From assembly GCF_000715075.1 (NCBI RefSeq), contig NC_134095.1, positions 47,222,806 to 47,286,805 on the forward strand: 64,000 bases of DNA. Reading direction: 5' to 3'. The position numbers were made by a program, and so were the translations under genes. Below the pieces are notes generated by a model. That model saw only the letters and a program-made list of their open reading frames with translations, searched no databases and had not been told where the DNA came from. Below, in pieces: positions 12,120 to 24,793 of the stretch (positions are counted from its first letter, which is position 1; each line of letters begins with the position of its first letter). This DNA is from Nicotiana tabacum (lineage: Eukaryota; Streptophyta; Magnoliopsida; Solanales; Solanaceae).

Positions 12120-12480
12120 GACTGCCCAGGTATTGCTTCATCGCGAATGCGGCATATCCCTCACGTTGGCGAAGCACACCGCTTCACAGGCTGAAATTCC
12201 TTCTACGCTAATGCGAGACCTCTCTCGCGAACGCAATGTACAAAACACTCTACACTTCGCGATCACGACCGCTACTACGCGAACGCGTAGAACAAATGCA
12301 CTGGGGACCCAGCTACTCCTCTTCCTCTATGCGAACACGACCTAAGCATCGTGAACGCGATGACCATAGACTTCTCACCGTCGCTATCTAGGGACCATCT
12401 TCGCGAACGCGAAGGCCAACTCCACAGCCTTACACCTTAACCCTTCGCGAACACGGGACATGCATTGCGAACGTGAAGGT
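12120..12480 (-). repeat. TTCGCGAACGCG word cluster in solo LTR
   Basis: Words such as CTCGCGAACGC, TTCGCGATCACG, ACGCGAACGCG and TTCGCGAACGCGAAGG are packed into 360 bp of otherwise AT-rich LTR. Confidence 0.75.
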
Positions 12481-13190
12481 CAAAAACCTACAACACTAAC
12501 AACTTAAATTCTGCAATTTTTCACAACGTGAAATGATCCGATTGACCACCCGAAACTCACCCGAGTCCCTCGAGACCTCAACCAAACATGCCAACATATC
12601 TCATAACATCATTCAAACTTGTTCTAACCTTCAGAACACTCAAAATAATATCAAAATACCAAATTGCATCGGATTCAAGCCTAAGAATTCCAAGAATCTT
12701 CTAAATTACGCTTTTGATCAAAAATCCAACCAAACCACGTCCGAATGACGTGAAATTTTACACACACATCCCAAATGACACAACGGAACTACTGCAACTC
12801 CTGAAATTCCATTCCGACCTCTATATTAAAATCTCACCTATCAATCGGAAAACGCCAAAATCTCAATTTTGTTAATTCAAACCTAAACCTTTCACGGACC
12901 TCCGAAATGCATTCCGATCATGCTTCTAAGTCCCAAATCACCTAATGGAGCTAACAAAATCATAAAAATTCTGATCTTACATCATATACCAACAAGTCAA
13001 ATCTTGGTCAAACCTTTCAAATTTCAAGCTTCATACTGAGAACTGTTCTTCCAAATTCACTCCGATTACCCTAAAAATCCAAACCGACAATTAACATAAG
13101 TCATAATATATCACACGGGGCTAGTCATGCTCGAGAAATAGCGAGCAAAGTGCAAAAGCTCAAAACGACCGGTCGGGTCGTTACACTCTC

Positions 13191-14072
13191 ATCCTCACAT
13201 GCCCACACCATCGCAACGTTGATTCCCACAACTTGTAATCCACAGATGCAACTCCCACCTTGTCCCTAATAATTTCATTCCTAATCTTGTCTTTCATGGT
13301 ATGTCTACACATTCATCTCAACATCCTCATTTCAGTTATGCTCATCTTTTGGACATGGAATTTCTTAACGAGCCAACATTCAGCTCCATACAACATAACA
13401 GGTCTAACCACCACCATGTAAAATTTGCCCTTAAGTCTGAGCGGTACATTCTTATCGCATAAAACCCCCGAAGCTAGCCTCCATCTCATCCAATCCGCTC
13501 TAATGTGTTGAGTAACATCCTCGTCAATCTCCCTGTTGCCTTGAATTATAGACTCAAGATACTTGAAACTATATCTTTTGGGAATGACTTGAGTTTCAAT
13601 ACTTGCTTCCACTTCTTCTTCATATCTCTCATCACTGAACTTGCACTCCAAGTATTCAGTTTCCGACCTACTCAACTTGAAATTTTTGGACTCCAACGCC
13701 TGTCTCCAAACTTCCAACATAATGCTAACATCCCAGCGCATCTCGTCAATCAGTACTATGTCATTAGTAAATAACATACACCATGACACCTTCCTTTGCA
13801 TGTGTCGTGTCAACACATCCAACGCTGCAACAAACAAAAACGAGCTAAGGGTTGATCCCTAATGCAACCCTATCTCCATAGGGAAATGTTGCGAGTCTCC
13901 TCCCGCCATCCTCACCCGAGTCTTAGCACCTTCGTACATGTCCTTAATCACCCTATTGTACGCTATCAGTACGGGACTCCGCTAATTAACCTCCAAACAT
14001 CTCTATAGCACTTCCATCAGGACTTTGTCATAAGTCTTCTCAAGGTTAATGAATACCATATGCAAGTCCTTT
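13191..14072 (-). pseudogene. RTE LINE reverse transcriptase fragment (part 1)
   Basis: Reverse transcriptase C-terminal half of an RTE-clade non-LTR element. On the minus strand it opens at KDLHMVFINLEKTYDKV (14072) and continues through MYEGAKTRVRMAGGDSQHFP to a 174-codon open stretch (13837-13313) with [18 protein letters not shown]. The catalytic box reads F-T-N-D where F-A-D-D is expected, so one active-site Asp is lost. [20 protein letters not shown] is the typical thumb-side motif. Two TAG/TAA stops lie near 13.98 kb and another near 13.86 kb. It continues at 10150-10320. Confidence 0.85.
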
Positions 14073-15619
14073 TAGTTTTGCACTCCCTTTAAAAATAATT
14101 AGTATCCGTACCCGTGCATTGCGCGGAAAATATCAAATATAAATTTTTATAAGAAAATATTACATGAAAAATATGGAACACAAAGAAGCATGCAAATGAT
14201 ATTATTTTTTAAACATGTAATGCACTAAATATTCCTAAATTGAAGTCATGCAAAAACACAGTTATCCATTTTAATAAACAGCTATCAAGGAAGAAAATAA
14301 AACATTAGATTATTGGCTACATGTATTAGCATTGTTTGAGAAAGGCAACAAATAGCTGCTTAAGATTACTTGATGAGAATTAAGATTGTTTGATGAGACC
14401 TTTGTAATAAAGAGATTGAAATTAGGCAAACTACAAAATAAATTAGGCAATTACATAATTTCCAATACCATTAAAAGGGTGAAATACAACAGAATTGCAC
14501 AAGGTACACAGGCGTGCAATCATATCATATCAACTTTTTGTTGTTGTCTCTAACTTGTATTCTACATGATGGATAAAATCAATGTCTCAGAAAAATAATA
14601 TATTATTTTATGGAATGTCTACATATTTATCAGACGATAATTCGTGACTAAAAGTTAGGGATGGCCTCGTCTTGTTGCAAACTTCAGTTAACTTTTACGA
14701 AAATTGATAATTCTATTTTACATTGCATTATTGTCAGTAATTCAATGGTATATATTTCTCTCAATTAACTGTAGAAACCTACATTACAGAAGAGAAAGCT
14801 GAGTATTCATGGAGGATGCATTGTCAAGTTAAAGACAACATATAGAGAACTGAAGTGAGGTAGCTAGTTTAACTTCACAAAAAAATTTAAGATTTATTTC
14901 AATATCTTCTTCTATTGAGCTACCCATGTAGCTTTCTTTGCGCCTTTTTAATGGAATTTAAAGTAGTTGAAGGATCAAACTCTTGCACAACTTTTTTAGG
15001 TAAGAGAATATTTACCAACGAAGACTAATCAGTATAAATTTGCGGATGATAGAAATTAAACTCCTGCTTATTCATGAAGTCCACATATCAAAACATGAAC
15101 AAAACTTTTCAAGGAAGAAAAATAAAGAAGTTTAATAGAATCTTCAAGCAATTGGAAAGTAAAAGCGCATAAACGAAATGTACCATATAAGCTTGTGAGG
15201 GCAAAGTTGTCATGAAAACAAACTTGCATTTACAATCAGCATTATATGGACAATAAGAGCATAAGTTATAGAAAGAGATGGTAATGGTAGAGACCTGAAA
15301 GACACGCTTAAACTAAACCAATTGCATCGCCATCATTCGCTGCAAAGAGAAACATCAAAGTCAAATTAAGACTTCTAAACATCCCGTAAACTCCTTAGGA
15401 TATATGAACATATAAAAAAACTCACTTGAATAGTTTTTCTGGTACTTAAAAGGATATGCCTCAACCCATAAAGTGCCACCCCGCATGACTAAACAGAGGC
15501 CGGCTGAAAATGATAACAAATATTTTTTTAGCTTCCTAATAATAACGATTAGTAAAAAGCTTAATTCTTTAAGCAATGAAGGGTAGAGTGTAATAAGAAA
15601 ATGTGATTATTTATGTAAA

Positions 15620-16500
15620 TGTGGAATTATCACCAGTAACTCCGGAAAAACTATGCACTGATTGCCTCTACTCGTGGAGTTTGAATAGCTTGTATTTTGA
15701 GCAGCAACTACCATTTCTTTACAAAACCTAAGATTATGCAGCAACTTTTGAGTGAAATCTGACCTGGTTGACATTTTTTCTAAATGTAGAACTGGATTTT
15801 TTTTGATTAAATTTGTATAATAAAACTGCAAAATCAATATAAGAAAATATACTTAAAAAAGAATATTCTTAGATTGTTCAAATCATGATAGAGCGTCAAT
15901 TAATCATTCTTGGACAAGAGAAAAGAGAAGAAAATCAGAAGTTCAATAAAGCATGAATTATTGTCTGATAGATTAATAACTCTTAGTTGTATATTGAAAA
16001 AGCATCTATTTGTGATTCTTTAATATGAAATTTTCTCTTTGAACTATGTATACTACTAGCTCTCTTCCGCACCAGGCAAGTAATCAAACTACGTACTAAT
16101 TCCTTGTCACGGTGTAATTATCATAGAGTTCAACACATTTCAATCAAAAAAATCCAAGTTATCACGTCATTACTAAATTGAGGTAGTGGATAACCTTGAT
16201 TCTATTTGTCCTCATGCACAATTCAATCATGAGATCTTAAAATGTAAAATATAGAAAATCATGCATTGCCGTTTCATTGATTTACTTCTACTCATGGATT
16301 ATGATAAGCATGAATTTTGAGCAGCAACCACCATTTCTTTACGATGCCTAAGATGATGCAGCATCTTCTATGCAAAATCCGACTTGTCTGATATTTTTTT
16401 CTGAATGTGGAACTGAATTTTTGGATTAAACTTCCAAAAGGAAAATGCAAAATCAATAAAAGCTAATATATGTAAAAAAATATTTATGGAAAGTTTCTTT
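15620..16500 (-). repeat. Diverged direct duplication, ~630 bp apart
   Basis: The segment around 15650-15850 is repeated around 16280-16480, sharing TTTGAGCAGCAACYACCATTTC and downstream blocks such as AATGTRGAACTG. On the minus strand both copies read KEMVVAAQN followed by a serine-rich stretch; the second has a stop. Whether this derives from exons of an old gene is not clear. Confidence 0.55.
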
Positions 16501-16688
16501 TTTGGAGAAAAAGAAAAAACTTACTCATGCTCATTTTTACACCACAATCCAAATCGATAAACTGATTGAACGTTTCCTTCATATATGCATCTATTACTAT
16601 GTATTCTCAGTTCTCGTATCAATCCATCATTGATAAACTAATACAATTTTATGTAAACATTGAGTGTGCATATGTTTTTTCTCTTTTT

Positions 16689-16778
16689 TATTCTATTATC
16701 TGCGTACACACTACTCTCCCCAGATCATACAGTGTGGGATAAGACTGGGTATGTTGTTGTTGTTGTTGTATTCTATTA
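16689..16778 (+). mobile_element. TS/RTE-type 3' tail (truncated SINE or LINE), TSD TATTCTATTA
   Basis: A 70-bp piece (16699-16768) reading TCTGCGTACACACTACTC ... GTGGGATAAGACTGGGTATG and ending in five TTG units. It is the shared 3' end of Solanaceae TS SINEs and RTE LINEs. A 10-bp TSD flanks it at 16689-16698 and 16769-16778. Confidence 0.8.
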
Positions 16779-17924
16779 GCTACTTTGGTTATCTTAAAGG
16801 TGGTCTCTAGTATGGGCATAACATAGTTTAGGCCTAATATATTATAAGCTAGAAGACTAATGTTGATTTTTTTGTGCTTTTCAATAGCTGAAATATTAGG
16901 AGAATCTGCAGCTAAAGCTTGTTATACTTTAAGCGTATACACACTTACAGTAGTTTTATGGACTCTCATGCTATTATTACTTTTGTAGTAAGTTTAATAA
17001 GCATAGTAGCACCTAGGTGTGAGATAAGACATGTTCTAAGAAATATTCATCTTTCTTAATTCATCTTTTAAAGTTACTTGGAACTGTTTACTGAAAGAGT
17101 CAGTAAGTACTGATTTAAGAGTCAATTTCTTAAAGATGAATGTGGATCAATATTTACGCTATTTTCATGGTAGAAAGAACATGCTGAAATAATAAAGTCT
17201 TCCCTTTCAAAACCTACTTTGCAAAGGTTGTCGAAATCCTGTTAAACTTTAGGCGCATACAAATGTAGAAGTTTTCCTACAGGTGAACTATTATGACTGA
17301 ACATGATATGATAATAAAATATAAGTGTTCGAACATAATGGCAGATTTGATAGAAAAAAATTTCGCAATTGCTTCACCTAATTAATACATTTATCTAATA
17401 TTTTGGCAATAAAGCATAACCAACAACATAAACAAAAGAAATGAACAAACTCACGAAATCCCACTTTCAGATATATCAAATTCCGAGTGTATACATAAGC
17501 GATCAGGGAATGATTACTCGGAAGGATAGTGTTGCATTATTCCAAAATTTTATTAGTAAATATCACAGTAACATGAACTTGCAATATAGTAATCTATATA
17601 TTAATTAAAAAGGATTATTTTCAACATTACCAGTCTAGTATTCGTATCCATGCATTGTATTTTATTAAACATGGCAGATTTGTTGCTATCCATCTCTTCC
17701 TGTATGTGAACTGGACCTACAAATGTTTCAGGAATCATCTCAGCAACTATTTTTCCAGTTGGTTCATCAACGCCAACAACAAAAATTCTAAATTCAAAAA
17801 AAAAAGATATAATTATTTATGCTATTATGGAATCACCAACAGTAAATTCAATAGGTCATAGTGCGACTAATTACAGAAGTTTCTTAATCACTCAGAAGAG
17901 AAAAAGAAACAGAACCATAAATGA

Positions 17925-18898
17925 TAGAAATTTAGAACTGAGTTAAAAAGAATATATGTACAACAACAACAATAACAACGACCCAGTATAATCCCATAAG
18001 TGGGATCTGGGGAGGGTAGTATGTATACAGACCTTACCCCTACCCCCAAGGGTAGAGAGGCTGTTTCCAGGAGACCCTCGGCTCAAAAAGCAACAGGAGC
18101 CGATATTAAAAAGAATATCTGTATATATTTACAAAAAAATTAAGACCTGATATTTTGTAGTTCCAGAAATCCCCTTTCTGACGGCACAAGCGGATCGTGA
18201 TTTCGATATGCCTATAGAGAGATATAGAAATTTTTGTCATGTCTTCAAAGCTGTAAAAAGCCAAAATGACAAAAAATTCATAACTCAGTTCAAAAGAATA
18301 TCTGTATAAATTCACAAAGAATCTGGACTTCAATTTTGTATATATTGTAGCTCCAGAAGTCATCTTTCCAATGGCACAAGGGGATCGTGGTTTTAGCGTG
18401 CCTACAGAAAGATATAACTTTTTTAGTCAGGACGCGCATAGTTGTGAAAAGAAGAATACCTGAAATTTTAACTGAATTCAAAAGTATATCTTTACAATAT
18501 ACGAAGATTCTTGACCTTATTTTTGTATATAATGTAGTTCCAAAAGTCATCTTTCTAACGGAACAAACAGATAATGATTTTGATGTGCCTATATAGATAT
18601 AAGTACTTTCAATGAGGGTGTGTAAAGATATGAAAAACAAAATGATAGAACTTTATAACTAAGTTTAAAAGAGTATCTGTATAAATTTACAAAGCATCTG
18701 GACTTGAATTTTGTATATATAGTAGCTCTAGAAGTCGTCTTTCCAACGGCACAAGCGGATCGTGGTTTCAACGTGTCTGCAGAGAGATATAAATTTTTTA
18801 GTCTGGACGCGTAAAGCTATGAAAAGCAGAAAACCTGAAATTTATAATTTAATTCAAAAGCATATCTATAGAAATATACAAAGAATATGGACCTAACT
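17925..18898. repeat. ~188-bp tandem array, left half
   Basis: Units marked by GTAGYTCCAGAAGTC occur at 18157, 18347, 18534 and 18722 (steps 190, 187, 188), each with GGCACAAGCGGATCGTGRTTT about 25 bp later. Unit identity is about 80%. The array is cut at 18898 by Tekay element B and resumes at 33529. Rejoining the two flanks restores a ~189-bp unit. Confidence 0.85.
17943..18123 (-). mobile_element. TS/RTE-type 3' tail with ~18-bp TSD
   Basis: The 145-bp insert 17961-18105 (minus) starts CAACAACAACAATAACAACG and contains GTGGGATCTGGGGAGGGTAG, CAGACCTTACCCCTACCC and ACCCTCGGCTCAAAAAG. The TSD TTAAAAAGAATATMTGTA is at 17943-17960 and 18106-18123 with one mismatch. It inserted into a unit of the 188-bp array. 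Confidence 0.85.
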
Positions 18899-19559
18899 TG
18901 TTACGATCCCGGTTCGCCCTCCGTGAACCATCGTGATGGCACCTAGTCTTTATGACTAGTTAAGCCTAATTTGCGGAAGAAAAACCAAAAATTTTGCGGA
19001 AATAAACAATTTAAAACAGAAATAAAATAGCAATAGTGTTTAAATGTGCAGCTCGACTTACACCACGTTTAAGTCACAATAACAAACATAAATCTAAGAC
19101 CCGAAAACCCATGAATCACAAGCTAAGATCAATAATACATAGCTCTAACTCCAGAATGTCTAATAAGAACAGAAAGGTACAGAAGGGCTAAATACTAAAA
19201 GCAGGAATAGAAAGGGACTTCTTGGTCTGCGGACGCGGCAGATGTACCTCGAAGTCTCTAGAGCGGTCGCCTCCCTCAAGGATAGTAGACCTGATCAGCG
19301 GTACATGGATCTGCACATGAAAAATATGTGCAGAAGAGGCATGAGTACACCACAGCAGTACTCAGTAAGTTCCAAGCCTAACTTTGGTTAAGTAGTGACG
19401 AGGAAGGTCAGGGCCCTACTGAGGTTAAACAAATATAAAGATCAACAGTATAGGACAGAACAATATAAATAAGTACGGCAGTGAAATAACACATGATATA
19501 CAGAACAACAACTATTATACATAACACGGTAAATATGGAAAAAAAATACAGCTCAACAC

Positions 19560-19945
19560 CAATAGTAACAATCAGGGATCTCCCAAGATACCATTTTGTA
19601 GTCCCATCTTTACATATCTAGTGAATCTCTCGGAATACCGTCCCGTAGTCCATCATATATATGTCCGAATGATCTCCCTGGATCCCATCCCGTAGTCCAC
19701 TCATAGTGCACGGGGATCTATCAAAATCCCGTTCCGTAGTCCCAAACGTAAATACCCAGTATTGGGAAAATCTACCGGGTGCATTCTCGTAGTTCCATAT
19801 AATTGTGCAGGGGGATCTACCGGGAATCTAACCCGTAGTCCCAAAGTAAATGTGTAGGGGGATCTACCAGGAATCGAACCTGTAGTCCCAAAGTAAACAA
19901 ACAAGGGGGAGCTACCGGAATCCTACATCCGTAGTCCCAAAATAA
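19560..19945 (-). repeat. GGGGATCTACCGGGAAT / CCCGTAGTCCC minisatellite in LTR B
   Basis: About seven to eight units of 55-60 bp. In each, a GGGGATCTACCGG-like half is followed by a CCCGTAGTCCCAAA-like half, so that a unit can fold back. The same module is at 26860-27211 and 40425-40715. Confidence 0.8.
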
Positions 19946-20719
19946 ATACACAGCAGCAGCAGGAAGATATACATAAATGACAAAATTTCATATTAAGGCA
20001 ATAAGTGATTCTAGCCTAGCATGCTACACAAAATTCAAGTAAGGCAGGTTGAATCAAATAAAGCAAATTAAGTCACTTAGACATGATTTCCTAAGCTAAC
20101 AACAGGCTTAATAGTGCAAGAAATAGAAATAAGAAAGGAAACATACTAGTAATTACTTAAGAAAACCGAATTTCCAACAATTAGCACATGTACGCACTCG
20201 ACACCTTACGTACAAGGCATTTCAATTACCAAAAGGTTAGACAAGCCACTTACCCCGAACCGACTCAAAATCAACCCAACACAACGTTTTGCCACGAGTA
20301 CTTGACTCCAAATGGCCCAAATCTATTCAACTTAATTGCATAATATAAATAATACTTCAAGTAACTGATTCTATAATTAAATTCTAAGCTAATACCCCTC
20401 GGGCCGACATCTTGAAATTGGGTAAAATTTACATTTTCAGAATCCCCATACCCTCACGAGTCTAACCATACGAAAATTATCCAATTCTGATACCATTTGG
20501 TCCTTCAAATCATCATTTTATATTTTTGAAAGATCTCACAAGTTTCTTCCCAAATTCCATCCCAAATCACGAATTAAATGATGGATTCATGTACTCTAGC
20601 CATATCTGAGTTAGAATCACTTACCCCGATGAATTTCTTCAAAAACATTCAAAAAAGAGCCAAAATCCGAGCTCTCTAGGTCAAAATATGAAATAAAACC
20701 CAAAACCTCGTATTTATAG

Positions 20720-21065
20720 GGCACCCTGCGGATTTCCACCACTGCGGACAACACAAAAATGAGTGTTGTCCGCAAAAGTTTTGCCTACAGTGACATGCTT
20801 TAGTATTTTAGCCATATATTTCTCTACAGATATCCAAATTGTGATTTCTTTACCTTTCTGAAAACTAGACACGAAGGGCTACAAATTTCGTTTTGAATTA
20901 TTCCAAAACCTGTAGATCAAAAGATATGAGCATCTAATGTAGGACCAGTAAAATTTTCTTCACCGCGGACCGCACTGCATTTTGTGCGGCCGCACAGCCC
21001 CCACCGCGGACGCACTAGACTTTGTGCGGACCGCACTGGTGGGATCCGAGGCTTGCAACTCTTCT
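20720..21065 (-). repeat. GTGCGGACCGCAC word cluster in LTR B
   Basis: Several near-palindromic GC-rich words: TGCGGACAACAC, GTGTTGTCCGCA, CCGCGGACCGCACTGC, GTGCGGCCGCAC and GTGCGGACCGCACTGG. The counterpart in the second LTR is at about 32475-32830. Confidence 0.75.
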
Positions 21066-21727
21066 GGACCTGCAACAACTATGATTTTCGGCCTAAAACA
21101 TCCCGGAACTCACCCGAGTCCCCGAGACTTCTAGCCAATTGTACCAACACATCCCATGACATCGTTCAAACTTGTTCAAAACTTCGGAATGCTCACAACA
21201 ACATCAAATCACCAATTTAACATAGGATTCAAGCGTAAGAACTCCAAGAACTCTTAACTTATGCTTTCGATCAAGAAGTCTATCAAATCTCGTCCGAACG
21301 AACTGAAATTTTCCAAGCACGTCACATTCAACACTACGGAGCTACTCCAAATTTCGGAATTCCATTCCGATCCTTAGATCAAAATCTCACTATCGAACCG
21401 AAAACTTCAAAAATTCGACTCTCTCCATTTCAAGCCTAAATTAGCTGCAGACCTCCAAAACACAATTCGATCACGCCCCTAAGCCAGAAATCACCCAACG
21501 GAGCTAACGGAACCGTCGGATTTCCATTCTGAGGTCATCTTCACACTGTTCTAACTACGGTCAACTTCCCAACACTTAAGCTCTCATTCTGGAACTAAGC
21601 ATCCCAAAACTCCCCGAAACACAAAACCAAACATCCCGGCAAATCAAAATAGCAGAAATAAACTCGGGAAAGCAATTAATAGTGGATCAAGATGTTAATT
21701 ATTATGATGACCGGCCGGATCGTCACA

Positions 21728-23463
21728 TCCACCTACACTTAAACATTCGTTCGTCCTCGAACGAGCATAGACACATACCTGAAGTAGTGAAAAAATGAGG
21801 GTAACAGCTGCGCATATCCTGCTCTGTCTCCCAGGTCGCCTCCTCGACTTGCTGGCCCCGCCATTGAACATTCACCGATGCAATATTCTTTGGCCTCAAT
21901 TTTCTGACCTGCCTATCCAATATTACCACTGGTTCCTCAACATAAGATAGATCCTTGTCCAACTGGACTGAACTGACATCCAACACATGCGACGGGTCGT
22001 CGTGATACCTCTGGGGCATCGAAACATGAAATACCGGATGAACTCCTACCAAGCTGGGAGGTATGGCCAGCTCATAAGCAACGTCCCCAACACGCCTCAA
22101 TATATCAAAATGGCCAATTAACCTCGAACTCAACTTCCCTTTCTTCCCGAACCTCATAATGCCTTTTATAGGAGAAACCCAAAGCAGAACCCGCTCTCCA
22201 ACCATGAACCTTCCGGTCCGCTTAACTCTAGGAAACATCACGAACTTTCTAGTCCTCGTAACTCTTCTATCTGGACTGGGCTGTGCGGAGTCTATCCTGA
22301 ATCACCTTAACTTTCTCCAAAGCATCCTAAACCAGGTCAGAGCCCAACAATCTAGCATCACCCGACTCAAACCAACCCACTGGGGATCTACACCGCCTCC
22401 CACATAAAGCCTCATACGGTGCCATCTGAATACTGGACTGGTAGCTATTGTTGTAAGCAAACTCTGCCAATGGCAAAAGCTGATCCCAAGACCCTCCAAA
22501 CTCAATCACACATACACGGAGCATATCCTTAAAAATCTTAATAGTGCACTCGGACTGTCCGTCCATCTGAGGGTGAAATGTTATACTCAACTCCACCCGA
22601 GTACCCAACTCATGCTGAACGGCTCTCCAGAACCGTGATGTGAACTGAGTGCCTCTATCTGAAATGATGGACACTAGAATACCATGCAGTCGAACAATCA
22701 CCCAAATATAAATCTCTGCCAACCGCTCCGAGGAATACGTAGTACACACCTGAATAAAGTTAGCGAACTTGGTCAGCCGATCCACAATCACCCAAATAGC
22801 ATCAAACTTTCTCAAAGTCCGTGGGAGCCCAACTACAAAGTCCATTGTGATCCGCTCCCACTTCCATTCCTGAATCTCTATCTGCTGAAGCAACCCACCC
22901 GGTCTCTGGTGCTCATACTTCACCTGCAAACAGTTAAGACACCGAGCAATGAATCAAACCATATCTTTCTTCATCTTCCTCCACCAATAGTGTTGTCTCG
23001 AATCCTGATACATCTTCGTGGCAGCCGGATGCATGGAATACCGCAAACTATGGGCCTCCTCTATAATCAACTTTTGAAGCCCATCGACATTGGGTACACA
23101 AATCCGACCCTGCATCCTCAGTACCCCATCATCACTAATAGTCACATCTCTAGCATTATCGTGCTGAACCTTGTCCTTGAGGACAAGCAAATGAGGGTCA
23201 TCATACTGACGCTCCCTGATACGATCAAATAAGTAAGACCAAGAAACCACGCAAGCTAGAACCCGACTGGGTTCCAAAACATCCAATATCACAAACTGGC
23301 TGGCTAAGGCCTGAACATCCATAGCTAGAGGCCTCTCCGATGCTTGTAAATAAGCCAAACTCTCCAAACTCCCTGCCTGGCATCTCAAAGCATCGGCCAC
23401 CACATTGCCCTTGCCCGGGTGATACAAAATAGTGATGTCATAGTCTTCAGCAACTCTAACCAC
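21728..23463 (-). pseudogene. Tekay B integrase and chromodomain, broken
   Basis: C-terminal pol of a chromovirus. Reading from 23463: RNase H end (YDITILYHPGKGNVVADAL), integrase zinc-binding HHCC (EEAHSLRYSMHP ... ARCLNC), then the catalytic core with D (TMDFVVGLP), D (ISDRGTQFTSRFW) and E (DGQSECTIK) all present. After that come [26 protein letters not shown] and a degenerate chromodomain (EEPVVILDRQVRKLRPK, VQWRGQQVEEATWETE). Stops fall near 22952, 22324 and 22260. The chromodomain guides integration in chromoviruses (family knowledge). Not functional. Confidence 0.9.
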
Positions 23464-24790
23464 CTCTTTTGGCGCAAATTTAGATCCTTTTGTTTGAACA
23501 GGTTCTGCAAGCTCCGTTGGTCAGTATAAATTTCACAGGGGACACTTTATAAGTAATGGCGCCAAATCTTCAGGGCGTGAACGGTGGCAGCTAACTCAAG
23601 GTCATGAACAGGGTAGTTCTTCTCATGTATTTTCAACTGTCTGGATGCATAGGCAATCACCCTACCGTCCTACATCAACACCGCTCTGATTCCAACACTC
23701 GAGGTATCACAATATACCGTGTAAGACATCGAACCTACAGGCAGTATCAAAATTGGGGCTATGGTCAAAGCTGTCTTGAGCTTCTAAAAGCTCGCCTCAC
23801 ACTCCTCCATCCACTAAAACGGAGCACTCTTCTGGGTCAACCTAGTCATAGGGGCTGCAATCGATGAAAACCCCTCCACAAAATGATGGTAGTAGCCAGC
23901 CAAACCAAGGAAACTGCGGATCTCGGTAGCTGAGGATGGTCTGGACCAACTCTACACGACCTATATTTTCTTCAGATCCACCTGAATACCCTCACTCGAT
24001 ACCACGTGGCCTAAGAATGCCATTGAATCCAACCAAAACTCACATTTCAAGAATTTAGCATATAACTTCTTCTCTCTCAGAGTCTGAAGCACAGTCCTCA
24101 GGTGCTGCTCATGATCTTCCCGACTTCGAAAATAAACCAGAATATCATCAATAAAGACAATGATGAATGATTCAAGATACGGCCGAAACACACTGTGCAT
24201 CAAATGCATAAAGGTTTCTAGGGCATTGTTCATCCCAAATGACATAACAAGGAACTCGTAATGATCATACCGAGTACTGAAAGCATTCTTCGGGATATCT
24301 AGCTCCCGAATCTTCAACTGATGGTAACTTGAGCGCAAGTTAATCTTAGAAAACACCTGTGCGCTCTGAAGATGGTCAAACATATCATCAATACGAGGCA
24401 AAGGATAATGGTTCTTCACTATAATCTTGTTCAACTAGCGATAATCAATACACATCCGCATAGAACCATCTTTTTTCTTCACAAACAAGACAGGAGCACC
24501 TCAAGGTGATATACTTGTCCTAATAAACCCTTATCAAGCAATTTGTGTAACTGATCCTTCAACTTCTTCAACTCAGGAGGAGCCATACGATACGGAGGAA
24601 TAGAAATGGGCTGAGTACCCAGCAACAGATCGATGCCAAAATCAATATCTCTATCAGGCGACATGCCTGGAAGATCAGCTAGAAATACATCGGGAAAATC
24701 CTGTACTACTGGGATTGAATCAACTAAAGGGGTATCAATACTAACATCTCTCACATAAGCTAAGTACGCATCACACCCCTTCTCAACCAT
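23464..24790 (-). pseudogene. Tekay B reverse transcriptase and RNase H, broken
   Basis: Reading from 24790: linker (DFPDVFLADLPGMSPDRDID), then RT. A frameshift near 24500 separates LLDKG from VKKKDGSMRMCIDYR. A TAG near 24436 follows IDYR, and the frame resumes as [16 protein letters not shown] ... [15 protein letters not shown] with the catalytic F-I-D-D intact ([12 protein letters not shown], about 24160). The connection and RNase H (23960-23464) hold at least five stops, with recognisable FLGLAGYYHHFVEGFS and [28 protein letters not shown] segments. Non-functional. Confidence 0.85.
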
Positions 24791-24793
24791 ACG

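Larger units (their letters stand above)
10321..13185 (-). mobile_element. Solo Tekay-type LTR with TSD CTCTC
   Basis: 2865 bp bounded by TGTCACGACC on the left and GGTCGTTACA on the right, so in LTR orientation it starts TGTAACGACC on the minus strand. A 5-bp TSD, CTCTC, is at 10316-10320 and 13186-13190. No internal region is present, so it is a solo LTR left by LTR-LTR recombination. It carries the word cluster at 12120-12480 and the GCCCCTCGGGC minisatellite at 10895-11230. It interrupts the RTE LINE. Confidence 0.9.
9718..14078 (-). mobile_element. RTE-type LINE, 5'-truncated, split by a solo LTR
   Basis: Minus-strand element. Its 3' end (9722-9850) is the Solanaceae TS/RTE tail: gagtcgagggtctac, gtaggggtaaggtctg, and a (TTG)n end seen as CAACAACAAC at 9722. 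Coding sequence runs upstream at 10150-10320 and, across the solo LTR 10321-13185, at 13191-14072. The 5' truncation falls just before KDLHMVF at about 14072. A short TSD, TTTGCA, is likely at 9718-9723 and 14073-14078. Confidence 0.75.
14079..17930. other. AT-rich interval without recognisable genes
   Basis: About 3.85 kb, AT-rich, with no long ORF on either strand. It contains a diverged internal duplication (15620-15870 versus 16255-16500), one 70-bp TS/RTE tail (16699-16768), and two GTAYCCRTGCATTG-type motifs (14105 and 17640) that resemble Helitron 3' hairpins. It may be low-copy sequence or an old degenerate DNA transposon. Confidence 0.4.
18899..21727 (-). mobile_element. 3' LTR of Tekay element B
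   Basis: 2829 bp. In LTR orientation it starts TGTGACGATCCGGCCGG at 21727, right after the purine tract (gtgtaggtgga on the minus strand), and ends ...GGATCGTAACA at 18899. It carries a minisatellite at 19560-19945 and CpG words at 20720-21065. The left target-site copy is TAACT (18894-18898). Confidence 0.9.

Noticed and set aside
23604..23867. Plus-strand ORFs across 22.2-25.4 kb
   Set aside because: Antisense shadows of the minus-strand Tekay pol gene.
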